Assembly (NCBI RefSeq): GCF_000423345.1
Contig: NZ_AUHU01000007.1
Location: forward strand, 211,001-275,000
Length of the DNA: 64,000 nt
Origin: Marinimicrobium agarilyticum DSM 16975
Lineage (GTDB): Bacteria; Pseudomonadota; Gammaproteobacteria; Pseudomonadales; Cellvibrionaceae
Direction: 5' to 3'
Shown: one piece after another, positions 1 to 8,702 of the stretch
How the letters are laid out: each line of letters begins with the position of its first letter
Position numbering within the stretch: position 1 is the first letter of the stretch
Made by a program: the position numbers and the translations under genes
The notes under the pieces: generated by a model
The model's input: only the letters and a program-made list of their open reading frames with translations
What the model was told of the DNA's origin: nothing
Database searches by the model: none

Positions 1-615
1 GTCGGCCCCACCGATAATACCGATGGCGGCGGCATCGGCGATGGAGAAGTCCATCAGGCCCGAGGCAGACAAGCCAACCGCCCCCATAATGGTCGCAAAA
101 ATACCGAACTGGGCGGCGGCGCCCAAAAACAGGGTTTTGGGGTTGGCCAGTAGCGGGCCGAAATCGGTCATCGCACCCACGCCCATGAAAATCACCAACG
201 GCGCCACACCGGAACCAATGGCGACCTGGTAAAACGTATAGATCATGCCATTGGCGTAACCGTAATCCAGCGCCACCTTGTGCGCGGCCGCCAGCTCAGT
301 CGCGGAGGCACTCTTGTAGAGTTTCAGGAGTTCGTCAGCCGAGGTGTTGGCGGCAACGCCAAACACCTCGGCCAGGTCGGCCAGCACTTTCGCCCCACCG
401 ACATCGATCGCCTGTTGAGCGGCCGACATCGCCAGCCCGGCGCCGGGAATGTTGGCCATAATGCAGCCAAAACCGATGGGGACCAGCAGCAAGGGCTCGA
501 AACCTTTGCGAATGGCCAGAAACAGCAACAACAGGCCCACCAGAATCATGGTAAAGGTGCCCCACTCCATCTGGTTGATGCCCGATTCCTGCCACAATCG
601 AATGAAATTATCCAT
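1..615 (-). CDS. oadB: Oxaloacetate decarboxylase beta subunit, partial (N-terminal 205 residues)
   Basis: Integral-membrane subunit of the Na+-pumping oxaloacetate decarboxylase: it decarboxylates the carboxybiotin carried by OadA and exports Na+ across the inner membrane. The minus-strand frame opens at an ATG at 613-615 (MDNFIRLWQESGINQMEWG) and stays open to the left window edge, so the C-terminal half of a normally about 375-435-residue protein is missing. The visible part starts with an amphipathic stretch and a first membrane helix rich in Leu and Ile, then small-residue-rich helices (GVAPLVIFMGVGAMTDFGPL) typical of the OadB/GcdB/MmdB family. It lies 35 nt after oadA in the order G-A-B. 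The family call is firm; GcdB or MmdB are excluded mainly by the neighbouring OadA. Confidence 0.93.
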   Translation of the reverse strand, partial: MDNFIRLWQESGINQMEWGTFTMILVGLLLLFLAIRKGFEPLLLVPIGFGCIMANIPGAGLAMSAAQQAIDVGGAKVLADLAEVFGVAANTSADELLKLYKSASATELAAAHKVALDYGYANGMIYTFYQVAIGSGVAPLVIFMGVGAMTDFGPLLANPKTLFLGAAAQFGIFATIMGAVGLSASGLMDFSIADAAAIGIIGGAD

Positions 616-650
616 AGATCGCTCTCAATCTCGTTTCAGGCGGTTCGGGA

Positions 651-2435
651 CTACGCCAGATCCAGCAGTGGGTCACCGGCGGTAACGGCATCGCCCGCTT
701 GAACATGAACGTTGGTCACCGTACCGGCGCGCGGCGCGCTCACTTCGGACTCCATTTTCATGGCTTCCAGAATCAACAGCGTATCGCCTTCCTCGACGGC
801 CTCTCCAGGCTTCACCATCAATTTGACGATGTTGCCCCCCAGAGGCGCCGGAACCGGCTCACCGTCGCCGGAGGCCGCTGCACCGCCACTCGCGGGAGCC
901 GAATCACCACCCACCGGTACGACGCCGGTGACATCGCCACCGTCACTGACGGTGACCGTGAACTTCTCACCGTCCACCTCCACGGTATACACTTCCTCTC
1001 CGCTCTCGGTGGTAACTGCCGCGCTTTCTTTGCCGGTAGGTGCCGGCTCAAACGCGTCCGGGTTGCCCCGGTTTTGGAGAAACTTGAGACCCACCTGCGG
1101 AAATAGCGCGTAGGTCAGGACGTCGTCGATGCGCCCTTCGCCTTGGGTGAGCTTGATATCTTTTTCTTTCGCGCTGTCTTCCAGCTCTTTGGTCAGCCTT
1201 TCCAGCTCTGGCTTCAACAGATCCGCCGGACGGCAGGTGATCGGCTCTCCGCCATCGAGCACCCGTTCCTGCAGCTCTTTATTCACATCCGCCGGGGTCG
1301 CGCCGTATTCGCCTTTGAGCACGCCTTCGGTTTCGCGGGTAATCGTCTTGTAGCGCTCGCCGCTGAGCACGTTCATGACCGCCTGAGTCCCTACGATCTG
1401 GGAGGTTGGTGTCACCAGGGGGATAAAGCCCAGATCCTCGCGCACACGCGGAATTTCCTCAAGCACGGCGTCAAACTTGTCTTCGGCGTTCTGCTCGCGC
1501 AGCTGATTTTCCATATTGGTCAGCATGCCGCCCGGCACCTGGGCAATCAGAATCCGGGAATCGACGCCTTTCAGGGACCCTTCAAACCGGCCGTACTTCA
1601 GACGCACCTGGCGGAAATAGGAGGCGATTTCTTCCAGCAGCTCCAGGTTCAGACCCGTATCGCGGTCGGTTCCCTCAAGGGTGGCCACGAGCGTTTCGGT
1701 GGGGCTGTGCCCGTAGGTCATGGACATGGAGGAAATGGCGGTATCGACGTTGTCGATGCCCGCTTCCACGCATTTGAGGTTGGTCGCATGCGCCAGCCCT
1801 GTGGTGGCGTGGCTCTGCATATGGATCGGAATATCGCAGCTTTCCTTCAAACGCGTGACCAGCTCATACCCCACATAGGGCTTAAGCAAACCGGCCATGT
1901 CTTTGATGGCGATGGAGTCAGCGCCCATGTCTTCAATGCGTTTGGCCAGATCGACCCATAGGTCGATGTTATGCACCGGGCTGATGGTATAGGAGATGGT
2001 GCCCTGAGCGTGCTTGCCCTGCTTTTTCACCGCTTTCATAGCGGTTTCAATGTTGCGCATGTCGTTCATGGCGTCGAATACGCGGAAAACGTCCACCCCA
2101 TTAGTGGCGGCGCGCTCCACGAATTTATCGACAACATCGTCAGCGTAGTGGCGATACCCGAGAATGTTCTGGCCGCGCAGCAGCATCTGCATCGGCGTCT
2201 TGGGCATGGCTTTTTTCAGTTCTCGAATCCGCTCCCAAGGGTCTTCCCCGAGATAACGGATGCAGGCGTCGAAGGTCGCACCGCCCCAGGTTTCCAGTGA
2301 CCAGAAACCCACTTGATCCAGTTTCTCGGCAATGGGCAGCATATCGTCGAGACGCATCCGGGTGGCAAACAGGGACTGGTGGGCGTCCCGAAGTACCAGT
2401 TCCGTGATACCCAACGGCTTTTTAGCATCGCTCAT
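651..2435 (-). CDS. oadA: Oxaloacetate decarboxylase alpha subunit (biotin carboxyltransferase)
   Basis: Cytoplasmic carboxyltransferase that moves the C4 carboxyl of oxaloacetate onto biotin, yielding pyruvate. The 594 residues fit the family. The N-terminal HMGL-like TIM barrel carries [12 protein letters not shown] near residue 18 and the metal-site region [14 protein letters not shown]; a conserved carboxylase domain follows, then a flexible Pro/Ala/Gly-rich linker (about residues 495-525) and a C-terminal biotinyl domain. The biotin attachment lysine is Lys560 in EAMKME, 35 residues from the C-terminus, the usual position. It is flanked by oadG (50 nt upstream) and oadB (35 nt downstream) on the same strand, so one operon is likely. 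Pyruvate carboxylase subunit B has a similar fold, but the oadG and oadB neighbours decide the call. Confidence 0.97.
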   Translation of the reverse strand: MSDAKKPLGITELVLRDAHQSLFATRMRLDDMLPIAEKLDQVGFWSLETWGGATFDACIRYLGEDPWERIRELKKAMPKTPMQMLLRGQNILGYRHYADDVVDKFVERAATNGVDVFRVFDAMNDMRNIETAMKAVKKQGKHAQGTISYTISPVHNIDLWVDLAKRIEDMGADSIAIKDMAGLLKPYVGYELVTRLKESCDIPIHMQSHATTGLAHATNLKCVEAGIDNVDTAISSMSMTYGHSPTETLVATLEGTDRDTGLNLELLEEIASYFRQVRLKYGRFEGSLKGVDSRILIAQVPGGMLTNMENQLREQNAEDKFDAVLEEIPRVREDLGFIPLVTPTSQIVGTQAVMNVLSGERYKTITRETEGVLKGEYGATPADVNKELQERVLDGGEPITCRPADLLKPELERLTKELEDSAKEKDIKLTQGEGRIDDVLTYALFPQVGLKFLQNRGNPDAFEPAPTGKESAAVTTESGEEVYTVEVDGEKFTVTVSDGGDVTGVVPVGGDSAPASGGAAASGDGEPVPAPLGGNIVKLMVKPGEAVEEGDTLLILEAMKMESEVSAPRAGTVTNVHVQAGDAVTAGDPLLDLA

Positions 2436-2485
2436 GGCGTTGTACCTTTATCACAGTTAGCGGTCGCGCGGTGGGCCGGCCGTGT

Positions 2486-2746
2486 TTAGCGGCGGCGGGC
2501 GCGATGTTGCTCGATGGCGGCCTTGATGATGGCCAATTTTTTCTTATCCACCTGGGCAGCCGACGAGGCGGACGCGGAAGACGATCTGCCTTTGCGCTCC
2601 ACCGGCGGCTCGGCCTCGGGGAACCAGCGGTTCAAGGCACCACTCATAAAAACGGTGGCGATCACCAGCAGCGTAAGAAATACCAGGACGGAGCCCATGC
2701 CGAAGAGCATCAAGTCCGTGCCTTGTTGTATCAGTGTGTCACTCAT
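2486..2746 (-). CDS. oadG: Oxaloacetate decarboxylase gamma subunit
   Basis: Small membrane subunit (86 residues) that holds the Oad complex together and stimulates the decarboxylation step. It has one N-terminal membrane helix (about residues 13-36, LMLFGMGSVLVFLTLLVIA), then a charged, Ser/Ala-rich cytoplasmic tail ending in QHRARRR. E. coli-type OadG proteins have the same size and layout. It is the first gene of the minus-strand oadGAB operon, with oadA starting 50 nt downstream. Sequence similarity in this family is weak, so position and topology carry much of the call. Confidence 0.9.
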   Translation of the reverse strand: MSDTLIQQGTDLMLFGMGSVLVFLTLLVIATVFMSGALNRWFPEAEPPVERKGRSSSASASSAAQVDKKKLAIIKAAIEQHRARRR

Positions 2747-3045
2747 TATCGGGCACCCTGTCTACTGACGGATAACGGTCGAAAGTCCGGGGTTGGCCTG
2801 CGCCTGCCGGCGTTTCCGGGGCGCGCCAATGTAGCTTGAAACCCCAATTGTGGCAACTGCGTCACAGTTTTCGCACCCTGACAGGGCTCCTGGGAGCCTC
2901 CGGCGGGCGCAAAACGGCCGGCTATTTTCTCTTATCTTTCAGAAACTTACAACTTACGGCCGACATCCGGCAGAGAAATCGCCTGCAACCGACAGGACTT
3001 ACCGCTAAAATGGCGCCTTTTCGAGACCGAGGAATTCAGGCAATC

Positions 3046-3993
3046 ATGCAGTTGTATTTGGCCCCGATGGAAGGGGTGGTGGATCATCAGGTTCGGGACC
3101 TGCTCAGTGCGCTGGGCGGGCTGGATGGCTGTGTTACCGAGTTTATCCGGGTCACCGATAACCTTCTGCCCCGGCGGGTGTTCCGCCGCTACGCGCCGGA
3201 GCTGGACAACCAGTGCCTGACACCGAGCGGCACGCCGGTCAAAGTCCAGTTACTCGGCGGCCAGCCCGAGCCAGTCGCGCTCAACGCCCAGCGTGCGGTG
3301 CAAGCCGGCGCGCTCGCCCTCGACCTCAACTTTGGCTGCCCCGCCAAGACCGTCAACAAAAGTGATGGCGGCGCCTGTCTGCTGCGCCAACCCGAGCGGG
3401 TCAACGCCATTGTCGCGGCGGTGCGCGCCGCCGTTCCCGAATCGATCTCAGTCAGCGCCAAAATCCGCCTGGGCTTTGAAGACACCAGCCGCTATCTGGA
3501 CAACGCTCTGGCGGTGTCCGAGGCCGGCGCCAGCGAACTCACCGTCCACGCCCGGACCAAGAGCGACGGCTACAAGCCACCGGCGTATTGGGAGTACATC
3601 GCTTCAATCCGGGAAGCGGTGTCCATACCGATCGTCGCCAACGGAGAGATCTGGTCTCCGGCCGATTTTGAACGCTGCCGCGCGGTCACGGGCTGCGAAC
3701 GCTTTATGCTCGGACGGGGGTTACTGGCCCGCCCCGACCTGGCCCGCGCCATTCGGGCCCAGGTCAGCGGTGAAGATTACACCCCCATGGCGTGGCCGGA
3801 GGTGTGCCAGCTGTTGCACCGCTACTACCGGATGAGCCAGCCTCACTATCCCACCAAACACAACGGCAACCGTATCAAGCAGTGGCTGATGTACCTTCAG
3901 CGCGAATACCCGCAGGCCGCCACCTTCTTTGAGCAGATCAAACGGGAGCGGGAACCGGCCCGGCTCGAGGCAGCCTTCAAGACCGCTGCCTGA
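3046..3993 (+). CDS. dusC: tRNA-dihydrouridine(16) synthase DusC
   Basis: FMN- and NADPH-dependent reductase that makes dihydrouridine at a fixed position of tRNA. The start chosen is the ATG at 3046 (MQLYLAPMEGVVDHQVRDLL), which begins exactly at the conserved family N-terminus; the same frame is open from 2836, but those 70 residues look non-coding. The protein has 315 residues. Visible motifs are APMEG at the start of the TIM barrel, the catalytic-cysteine segment NFGCPAKTVNKSDGGACLL, and VHARTK and ANGEIWS of the FMN and substrate sites. It is divergent from oadG across about 300 bp in which no other gene is seen. DusC rather than DusA or DusB is inferred from the N-terminus and the C-terminal helical part (HNGNRIKQWLMYLQREYP). 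Confidence 0.93.
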   Translation: MQLYLAPMEGVVDHQVRDLLSALGGLDGCVTEFIRVTDNLLPRRVFRRYAPELDNQCLTPSGTPVKVQLLGGQPEPVALNAQRAVQAGALALDLNFGCPAKTVNKSDGGACLLRQPERVNAIVAAVRAAVPESISVSAKIRLGFEDTSRYLDNALAVSEAGASELTVHARTKSDGYKPPAYWEYIASIREAVSIPIVANGEIWSPADFERCRAVTGCERFMLGRGLLARPDLARAIRAQVSGEDYTPMAWPEVCQLLHRYYRMSQPHYPTKHNGNRIKQWLMYLQREYPQAATFFEQIKREREPARLEAAFKTAA

Positions 3994-4005
3994 GCCGCGA
4001 CGCGG

Positions 4006-5709
4006 TCACTCCACCCGGTTGCGCTCTTCCAGGCGCGGCTCCGCCACGCTGACAAAGTGCCCCTGTTCATCCAGCCCGATGGCCTGGGTCGAGCCGTAAT
4101 CGCCCAGCTGGCGCAGTGAGTGCCCCTTCTCCTTCAGGGCTTCCCGGATGGGGTCAACCAGGGTTTTCTCCACGAACAGTTCATTCGGCCGCCACTGATG
4201 GTGTACCCGGGCCATGCGCATCGCGTCCTCAAGCCCCATCCCCAGATCGATATGGTTGATCAGTGTCTGAAGCACTTGGGTAATGATGGTCGGCCCCCCG
4301 GCCGCGCCCAGGGTCAGCACCGGCTTGCCCTCTCTTGTCAGCACCGTCGGGCTCATGCTCGACAGGGGTCGTTTGCCCGGCGCGATGCTGTTCGCCTCGG
4401 CCCCGATCAGTCCGTAGGCATTGGGCTCACCCGGTTGCGCGGAAAAGTCGTCCATCTGATTGTTCAGAACCACGCCAGTGCCCGGCACCACGACTTTGGA
4501 GCCGAAGTTAGTGTTTACCGTCGAGGTGATCGCCACCCAGTTGCCATCCTTGTCAGCGGTGGCGATGTGGGTCGTGTGTTTACCGAACAGCTCCTCTTGA
4601 GCCTTGGGCGGGGTGCTGTAGTCAGGCACGGTGGTGGTCTTTTCCAGGGAGAGGCGCGCACGCAGGGTCTGTGCATACGCCTCGCTGATCAACCCCTTTG
4701 GCACTTTCGCGAAGGCGGGATCGCCGAGCCAGTAGGCCCGGTCGGCGAAAGCCAGTTTCATCACTTCGGCCAGCAGATGGTAACGATTGGCCTCGGACAG
4801 CGCCGAGAGGTCATAGCCCTCGAGAATATTGAGCATCTGGGCCACATGAACACCCCCGGAGCTCGGAGGTGGAAAACCGTAAACGGAATAGCCTCGGTAC
4901 TCGCTGACCACCGGTCGGCGGCGAATTAATTCATAGTCGGCGAAGTCCTCACGGGTAATCAGACCACCGTTGTGTTCCATCCACTGGCCCACCGTCTGGG
5001 CGAATCCACCGCCATAAAAGTAAGACCCGCCTTTTTCGGCAATCGCCCGGTAGGTTTTGGCCAGATCCGGCTGCTTAAGCCGGTGGCCGACAGGCCAGGG
5101 CTGGCCCTGGGCGTCGAGAAAGATGGCCGCCGTTCCCGGATAGGCGCTCAGGTCCTCCGTATGCCGCTTCAGTCGACGGGCAAATATGCCGTCGATCGCG
5201 AAGCCGTTCTCCGCCAGGTCGGCGGCGGCGTTGAGATGCCGAGCCAGGCTGGCCTTCCCGCCCTTTTCCATCATGTAGTCGAGCGCCGCCACCGAACCGG
5301 GGATACCCACCGCCAAGGGCCCACGCTTACTCAACTCCGGTCGATACTCGCCCTCACGCACGTACATGTCCCGATGGGCGGCGGCAGGGGCCATTTCCCG
5401 GCCATCAATCGCCTCAACCCGCCCGTCTGACCAATGAACAACGGCAAACAGACCGCCACCGATACCGGAGTTATGGCCATCAACCACCCCCAGGGTAAGC
5501 GCCGCGGCGACCGCCGCATCCACGGCATTGCCCCCTGCGGCGTAGGCGTTCATGGCTGCCTCCGTCGCGCGCGGTTGCACCGTTGCGACCGCGCCGTAAC
5601 CATTGTCGGTCACCTCGGCGTACTCGCCCCCACGGGCAAGCGTCGCCGTCAGGCAAAGCACCATAAGCGCGGTGAACGACAAAAAAGCGGCGCGAGTACT
5701 GGTGACCAT
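4006..5709 (-). CDS. ggt: Gamma-glutamyltransferase (periplasmic, self-processing)
   Basis: Cleaves the gamma-glutamyl bond of glutathione and related peptides and transfers it to water or amino acids in the periplasm. The start chosen is the ATG at 5707-5709: an AAGGA box lies 6 nt upstream, and the product opens with a signal peptide (MVTSTRAAFLSFTALMVLCL...ATLARGGEY). The open frame continues upstream to 5832, but that part crosses a terminator hairpin. The protein has 567 residues. Family features include the large-subunit motif NSGIGGGLF, the autoprocessing site HTTHIATADKDGN whose Thr becomes the catalytic N-terminal nucleophile, and GKRPLSSMSPT of the small subunit. It follows the small-ORF unit at 5832-5942 but is separated from it by a terminator. 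Confidence 0.95.
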   Translation of the reverse strand: MVTSTRAAFLSFTALMVLCLTATLARGGEYAEVTDNGYGAVATVQPRATEAAMNAYAAGGNAVDAAVAAALTLGVVDGHNSGIGGGLFAVVHWSDGRVEAIDGREMAPAAAHRDMYVREGEYRPELSKRGPLAVGIPGSVAALDYMMEKGGKASLARHLNAAADLAENGFAIDGIFARRLKRHTEDLSAYPGTAAIFLDAQGQPWPVGHRLKQPDLAKTYRAIAEKGGSYFYGGGFAQTVGQWMEHNGGLITREDFADYELIRRRPVVSEYRGYSVYGFPPPSSGGVHVAQMLNILEGYDLSALSEANRYHLLAEVMKLAFADRAYWLGDPAFAKVPKGLISEAYAQTLRARLSLEKTTTVPDYSTPPKAQEELFGKHTTHIATADKDGNWVAITSTVNTNFGSKVVVPGTGVVLNNQMDDFSAQPGEPNAYGLIGAEANSIAPGKRPLSSMSPTVLTREGKPVLTLGAAGGPTIITQVLQTLINHIDLGMGLEDAMRMARVHHQWRPNELFVEKTLVDPIREALKEKGHSLRQLGDYGSTQAIGLDEQGHFVSVAEPRLEERNRVE

Positions 5710-5798
5710 GGAGCGTCCTTTTAACAGGCGATGAGCGGTTATAGGGCGACCCGGGGCCGCCGATTCAAAGAGCCTAGCAGCTTTGCGGCCGTACCGAC

Positions 5799-5823
5799 AA
5801 AAAACCCCGCGAAAGCGGGGTTT
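5799..5823 (-). terminator. Rho-independent terminator after the 36-codon ORF
   Basis: Read on the minus strand, a 9-bp stem (AAACCCCGC at 5802-5810 with GCGGGGTTT at 5815-5823) closes on a 4-base loop and is followed by a run of T (complement of A at 5799-5804). It lies 9 nt after the stop codon of the small ORF at 5832-5942 and about 90 nt upstream of the ggt start, so it should stop minus-strand transcripts entering ggt. Confidence 0.85.
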
Positions 5824-5831
5824 GGAGGACA

Positions 5832-5942
5832 TCAGAACCAGAAGCCGTCGGGGCGCCGCCCTTCAACCTCAAGACCGCCGGAGATTTTTCCACAGACCAC
5901 GACACGGTGATTGACCCAGCAAAACTGCAACAAGCGGCGCAT
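5832..5942 (-). CDS. Possible 36-residue small protein or leader peptide
   Basis: The minus strand has TAGGAG six to seven nt before an ATG at 5940-5942, then 36 codons and TGA at 5832-5834. The product starts MRRLLQFCWVNHRVVVC and ends RRPDGFWF; it is basic, with two Trp, two Cys and a VVV run, and has no clear signal or membrane helix. I do not recognise it. What supports translation is the strong ribosome site and the placement between two Rho-independent terminators (5972-6034 upstream, 5799-5823 downstream), which makes a compact transcript of its own. An overlapping 89-codon frame starting at 6043 runs through both terminators and lacks a ribosome site, so I prefer this ORF. It could be a leader peptide, a stand-alone small protein, or a chance ORF in a structured RNA. 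Confidence 0.42.
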   Translation of the reverse strand: MRRLLQFCWVNHRVVVCGKISGGLEVEGRRPDGFWF

Positions 5943-5971
5943 AGACTTCTCCTACAATGGCTCTCCGAGGC

Positions 5972-6034
5972 AATAAAAAACCCACTCGTCGTCGCTCTGT
6001 CGGAGGACAGAACGGCGCGCAAGTGGGTTTTATT
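5972..6034 (-). terminator. Long-stem terminator downstream of the GH9 gene
   Basis: A 12-bp stem (plus strand AAAACCCACTCG at 5977-5988 pairing with CAAGTGGGTTTT at 6020-6031, one G-T pair) encloses an inner hairpin (CTCTGTC with GACAGAA). T-rich tracts follow on both strands, so it can act in both directions. On the minus strand it ends the GH9 gene at 6098. It also lies about 17 nt after the consensus -10 at 6055-6060, so it could close a short RNA of about 75 nt or act as an attenuator before the 36-codon ORF. Confidence 0.75.
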
Positions 6035-6054
6035 AGAATGCATTGATTAACGCC

Positions 6055-6060
6055 ATTATA
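6055..6060 (-). promoter_or_regulatory. Consensus -10 box (TATAAT) reading towards the small-ORF unit
   Basis: The minus strand carries a perfect TATAAT in CTTATAATGG between the GH9 stop codon (6098) and the terminator at 5972-6034. The -35 region at the expected distance (around TGGAAT) is poor. Transcription would start near 6048 and run leftwards into the hairpin and the 36-codon ORF. Support is one exact hexamer in an AT-richer gap, so the call is tentative. Confidence 0.4.
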
Positions 6061-6097
6061 AGTAAACGCTTTAGCGAATTCCAGTCGATATAGCGTT

Positions 6098-7846
6098 CTA
6101 ATCTTCTCCGTACAGCACCTCTAATGCTCCAGACACATAGACAAGGGGCGCATTCCAGTTGATGGTGATTTCATTGGAGGCGTAGCTGCACCAGTGATCC
6201 AGATAGGACTTCGCGGGCTTGTCGGACGGATAGGGAATGGGACAATCCGACGCATCCTGCTGGCCACTATGAGGGCCTCCGGCCAAAAAGCCGGGAACCG
6301 GCGCGTCTATACCATCAGCTGCCGAGGGGCGGTGGTGAATGTTCTGCGGCGTATGGGCGCCATATCCCGTCACGTAGGAATAGCCGGTGGGGTTACGCCC
6401 CAGGACATAATCCACCAGGGACTGAGCCGCCCCCAGGTAACGCTCGTCGTCCGTCAGCCGATGGGCCGCAATCAGCATCATGGCGCTGTTCATGGCGACC
6501 CCGTTGCTACCCCAGACGAAGTCTTCGGCTCGCATGGGTACCCCGGCCGCGGAGGTTCGCCATTCGTTGTACAGCGCATCGCCCAGTGATCGGACCCGCT
6601 CGGCGACCAGCGTCTGAGCCGCTTCGGGCAAGGCGCCACGATGTTGTGCCAGAGAGAGCCAGGCAAGCCCCTGGGTGTCGGCCCAGTTTGGGACACTGAT
6701 CGTCACTACTTTCGGTTCCAGAGCCTCCCAGTACGCCGGCTTGCCCGTGGTCAAGTAGAGCTCCGCCGCCGCCCACGCAAACTCGTCACCAAACTCCTCG
6801 TCGCCATACTCTCCGGTGCGGATGTCCTCGGGATTACGGTAAACCACCTGGGGATTGGACCGCGCCCACTCCCAAGCTGCTTCTGCGGCTGCAAGAGAAA
6901 TCTCGGAGAAACCGGGAAACGTCGCTTCATAGTCGGCATAGACACGGCTGGCCGTCGCCATCACCGCCGCAAAATTGAGCGCGGCCGCGGTGCCCTTCTG
7001 CACGAAATAGCGCTGTGCCGTCGCGTTCTCTGGCATCACCTTGCCGGAAAAACGTTTGGTCGTCAGCTTATGATAGACACCGCCATCGTTGGGGTCCTGC
7101 ATGGTGAGCATCCAGCTCAAGTTCCACATGACCTCGTTGAGCAGGTCCGGGACCACATCCCCGCTCTCGGGAATATTAAGCTCGCGCCCCTGATAGTAGT
7201 CGGGGAAATGTTCGTAGGCCGCCAACAGGGTGTAGGTACTGATACCGGAATTCACGATGTACTTGTTGTAATCACCGGCATCGTACCAGCCGCGGGGCGA
7301 AGCAAGGGCCATGCCTTCCGGCCGTTCGGCACTTGCCGCGGAGCGGTGGATTTCCACCTGCTCGTCGGGGTGACCCAGAGCGCGCGCGTACACACCGGCA
7401 TGGGCTTCATCCAAAGCCGTGCTGGCCCGGTTGAAGTAATAGGCTTTGATGGCGGCGTCATTGAGGGAAGAGTACGCCCTGGCGGCAACCGGAAAGGGGT
7501 GAGAATCTGCCAGCCCGGGCACCCGCAACCGATAGTGGCCGGGTTGGGTCAGGTCCGAGAAGTCGGCGCGGCGCACCCACTCTCCGGAGTGAGGCCAGCG
7601 CTCGGCGGCACTCAGTGTACCGCGGTACACCGTACGCCCACCATTGTGCTCGACGAGCTCAAAGGTATCGCCAAAACCGGCGGGGACCGTAGCCTCCTTC
7701 ACCGCTTGAGGAGAGTACCCCAGCTGGTTGACCTGAATGCTCGCGGTCGGCCCATCGGCTTGCTCCCGAGACAGCTCGGACTGGCAGGCCACAAGACCGG
7801 AGAGTATCGCCAACAGGAGGATGGCGGGAAAACGGGGATTGGGCAT
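6098..7846 (-). CDS. Glycoside hydrolase family 9 lipoprotein (endoglucanase type)
   Basis: Predicted cellulase acting on beta-1,4-glucan chains by an inverting mechanism, anchored to the envelope as a lipoprotein. The 582 residues begin with a lipoprotein signal (MPNPRFPAILLLAILSGLVAC; lipid-accepting Cys21). An Ig-like N-terminal cellulase domain follows (about 35-120, from SIQVNQLGYSP) and then the (alpha/alpha)6 GH9 domain. The catalytic base region is GWYDAGDYNKY, the conserved His is in NIHHRPSAADG, and the proton donor Glu is in SNEITINWNAPL near the C-terminus. All key residues are present and no carbohydrate-binding module is seen. It is a single gene with its own terminator. Beta-glucosidase-type GH9 enzymes look similar, so substrate length is uncertain. 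Confidence 0.92.
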   Translation of the reverse strand: MPNPRFPAILLLAILSGLVACQSELSREQADGPTASIQVNQLGYSPQAVKEATVPAGFGDTFELVEHNGGRTVYRGTLSAAERWPHSGEWVRRADFSDLTQPGHYRLRVPGLADSHPFPVAARAYSSLNDAAIKAYYFNRASTALDEAHAGVYARALGHPDEQVEIHRSAASAERPEGMALASPRGWYDAGDYNKYIVNSGISTYTLLAAYEHFPDYYQGRELNIPESGDVVPDLLNEVMWNLSWMLTMQDPNDGGVYHKLTTKRFSGKVMPENATAQRYFVQKGTAAALNFAAVMATASRVYADYEATFPGFSEISLAAAEAAWEWARSNPQVVYRNPEDIRTGEYGDEEFGDEFAWAAAELYLTTGKPAYWEALEPKVVTISVPNWADTQGLAWLSLAQHRGALPEAAQTLVAERVRSLGDALYNEWRTSAAGVPMRAEDFVWGSNGVAMNSAMMLIAAHRLTDDERYLGAAQSLVDYVLGRNPTGYSYVTGYGAHTPQNIHHRPSAADGIDAPVPGFLAGGPHSGQQDASDCPIPYPSDKPAKSYLDHWCSYASNEITINWNAPLVYVSGALEVLYGED

Positions 7847-7966
7847 AAAGCACCTCTGGATTCTTTTGGTTATGGTATTGACCGTCGTTTGAGCCGACCC
7901 CGTTATGGTGCGGCCGACTCTATGCCGGAAAAGAATACCGTAAGCCGAAGTCTCCGTCAGGCGCCT

Positions 7967-8677
7967 TTACAGACTTAACACTTTTTTTACGAAAGGGATG
8001 GTGAGTTTGCGCTGCTCCGCCAGCGAGGCGTGATCGAGCCGCTGCAGGTAGCAGAAAAGCTCATTCATATCTCTCGGCACCCGCTGCAAGATGTAGTGGG
8101 CCACCTCTTCATTGAGCTCCAGACCGCGGGCCCGGGCGCGGTGGCGCAAGGCGAGCTGCTTTTCATCATCACTTAGCGGGTGCACCTGACAGGTCATCCC
8201 CCACTGCAGCCGCGAATGCAGGTCCGGCAATTCGATGGGCAACTCCCGAGGCCCCTGGACTGCGGCGGCCAGCAACCGCCCCCCGGCATCGCGCATCCGG
8301 TTGAACAGGTGAAACAGGGCCTCCTCCCAATCCGGCTTGCCGGCGATCGCCTCCAGCCCGTCCAGGCAAAGGTAGTCCAGTTGATCGAGCCCCTCCAGCA
8401 ACGCCTCCGGGGCAAAACCCACCACCTCCCTCAGTGGCAGATATTGAATGGCCTGCCCCGCATCCTGGGCGCGATGGCCCGCGGCCTGCAACAGGTGGGT
8501 CAAGCCCACCCCTGAGCGGCCCCACACGTAAATGAACCACTCTCCCCGGCCTTCGGCCTGTGCTTTGAGCAGTTCTAGGGTGGCCGCATTCGATGAGCCC
8601 TCGGGCGCATAGAAGTTGTCGAAGGTCGCGTCGTCATTGAGGCTGACGCCGAGAGACAGTTGCTGAGGGTTGGCCAT
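7967..8677 (-). CDS. hda: Hda, regulatory inactivator of DnaA
   Basis: AAA+ protein that, bound to the DNA clamp, stimulates ATP hydrolysis on DnaA and so limits initiation of replication. The start chosen is the ATG at 8675-8677; the frame is open to 8854, but the family begins here with the clamp-binding motif (MANPQQLSLGVSL, QLSL at residues 6-9). The protein has 236 residues. The P-loop is the divergent Hda type (VWGRSGVGLTHLL), followed by YLCLDGLEAI at the Walker B position and the lid and C-terminal part ending TIPFVKKVLSL. It starts 26 nt after the DUF2066 gene on the same strand, a pairing usual in pseudomonads and relatives, though there a PerM-like permease gene often sits between them. 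Confidence 0.95.
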   Translation of the reverse strand: MANPQQLSLGVSLNDDATFDNFYAPEGSSNAATLELLKAQAEGRGEWFIYVWGRSGVGLTHLLQAAGHRAQDAGQAIQYLPLREVVGFAPEALLEGLDQLDYLCLDGLEAIAGKPDWEEALFHLFNRMRDAGGRLLAAAVQGPRELPIELPDLHSRLQWGMTCQVHPLSDDEKQLALRHRARARGLELNEEVAHYILQRVPRDMNELFCYLQRLDHASLAEQRKLTIPFVKKVLSL

Positions 8678-8702
8678 GCCTTGGGCGACTCCTTGGTGGA
8701 AC

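Noticed and set aside
5774..6043. 89-codon minus-strand frame covering both terminators beside ggt
   Set aside because: It crosses two Rho-independent terminators and has no ribosome site; the 36-codon ORF in another frame has a strong one.
6641..7978. 445-codon plus-strand frame across the GH9 gene
   Set aside because: Antisense shadow of a gene with intact catalytic motifs.
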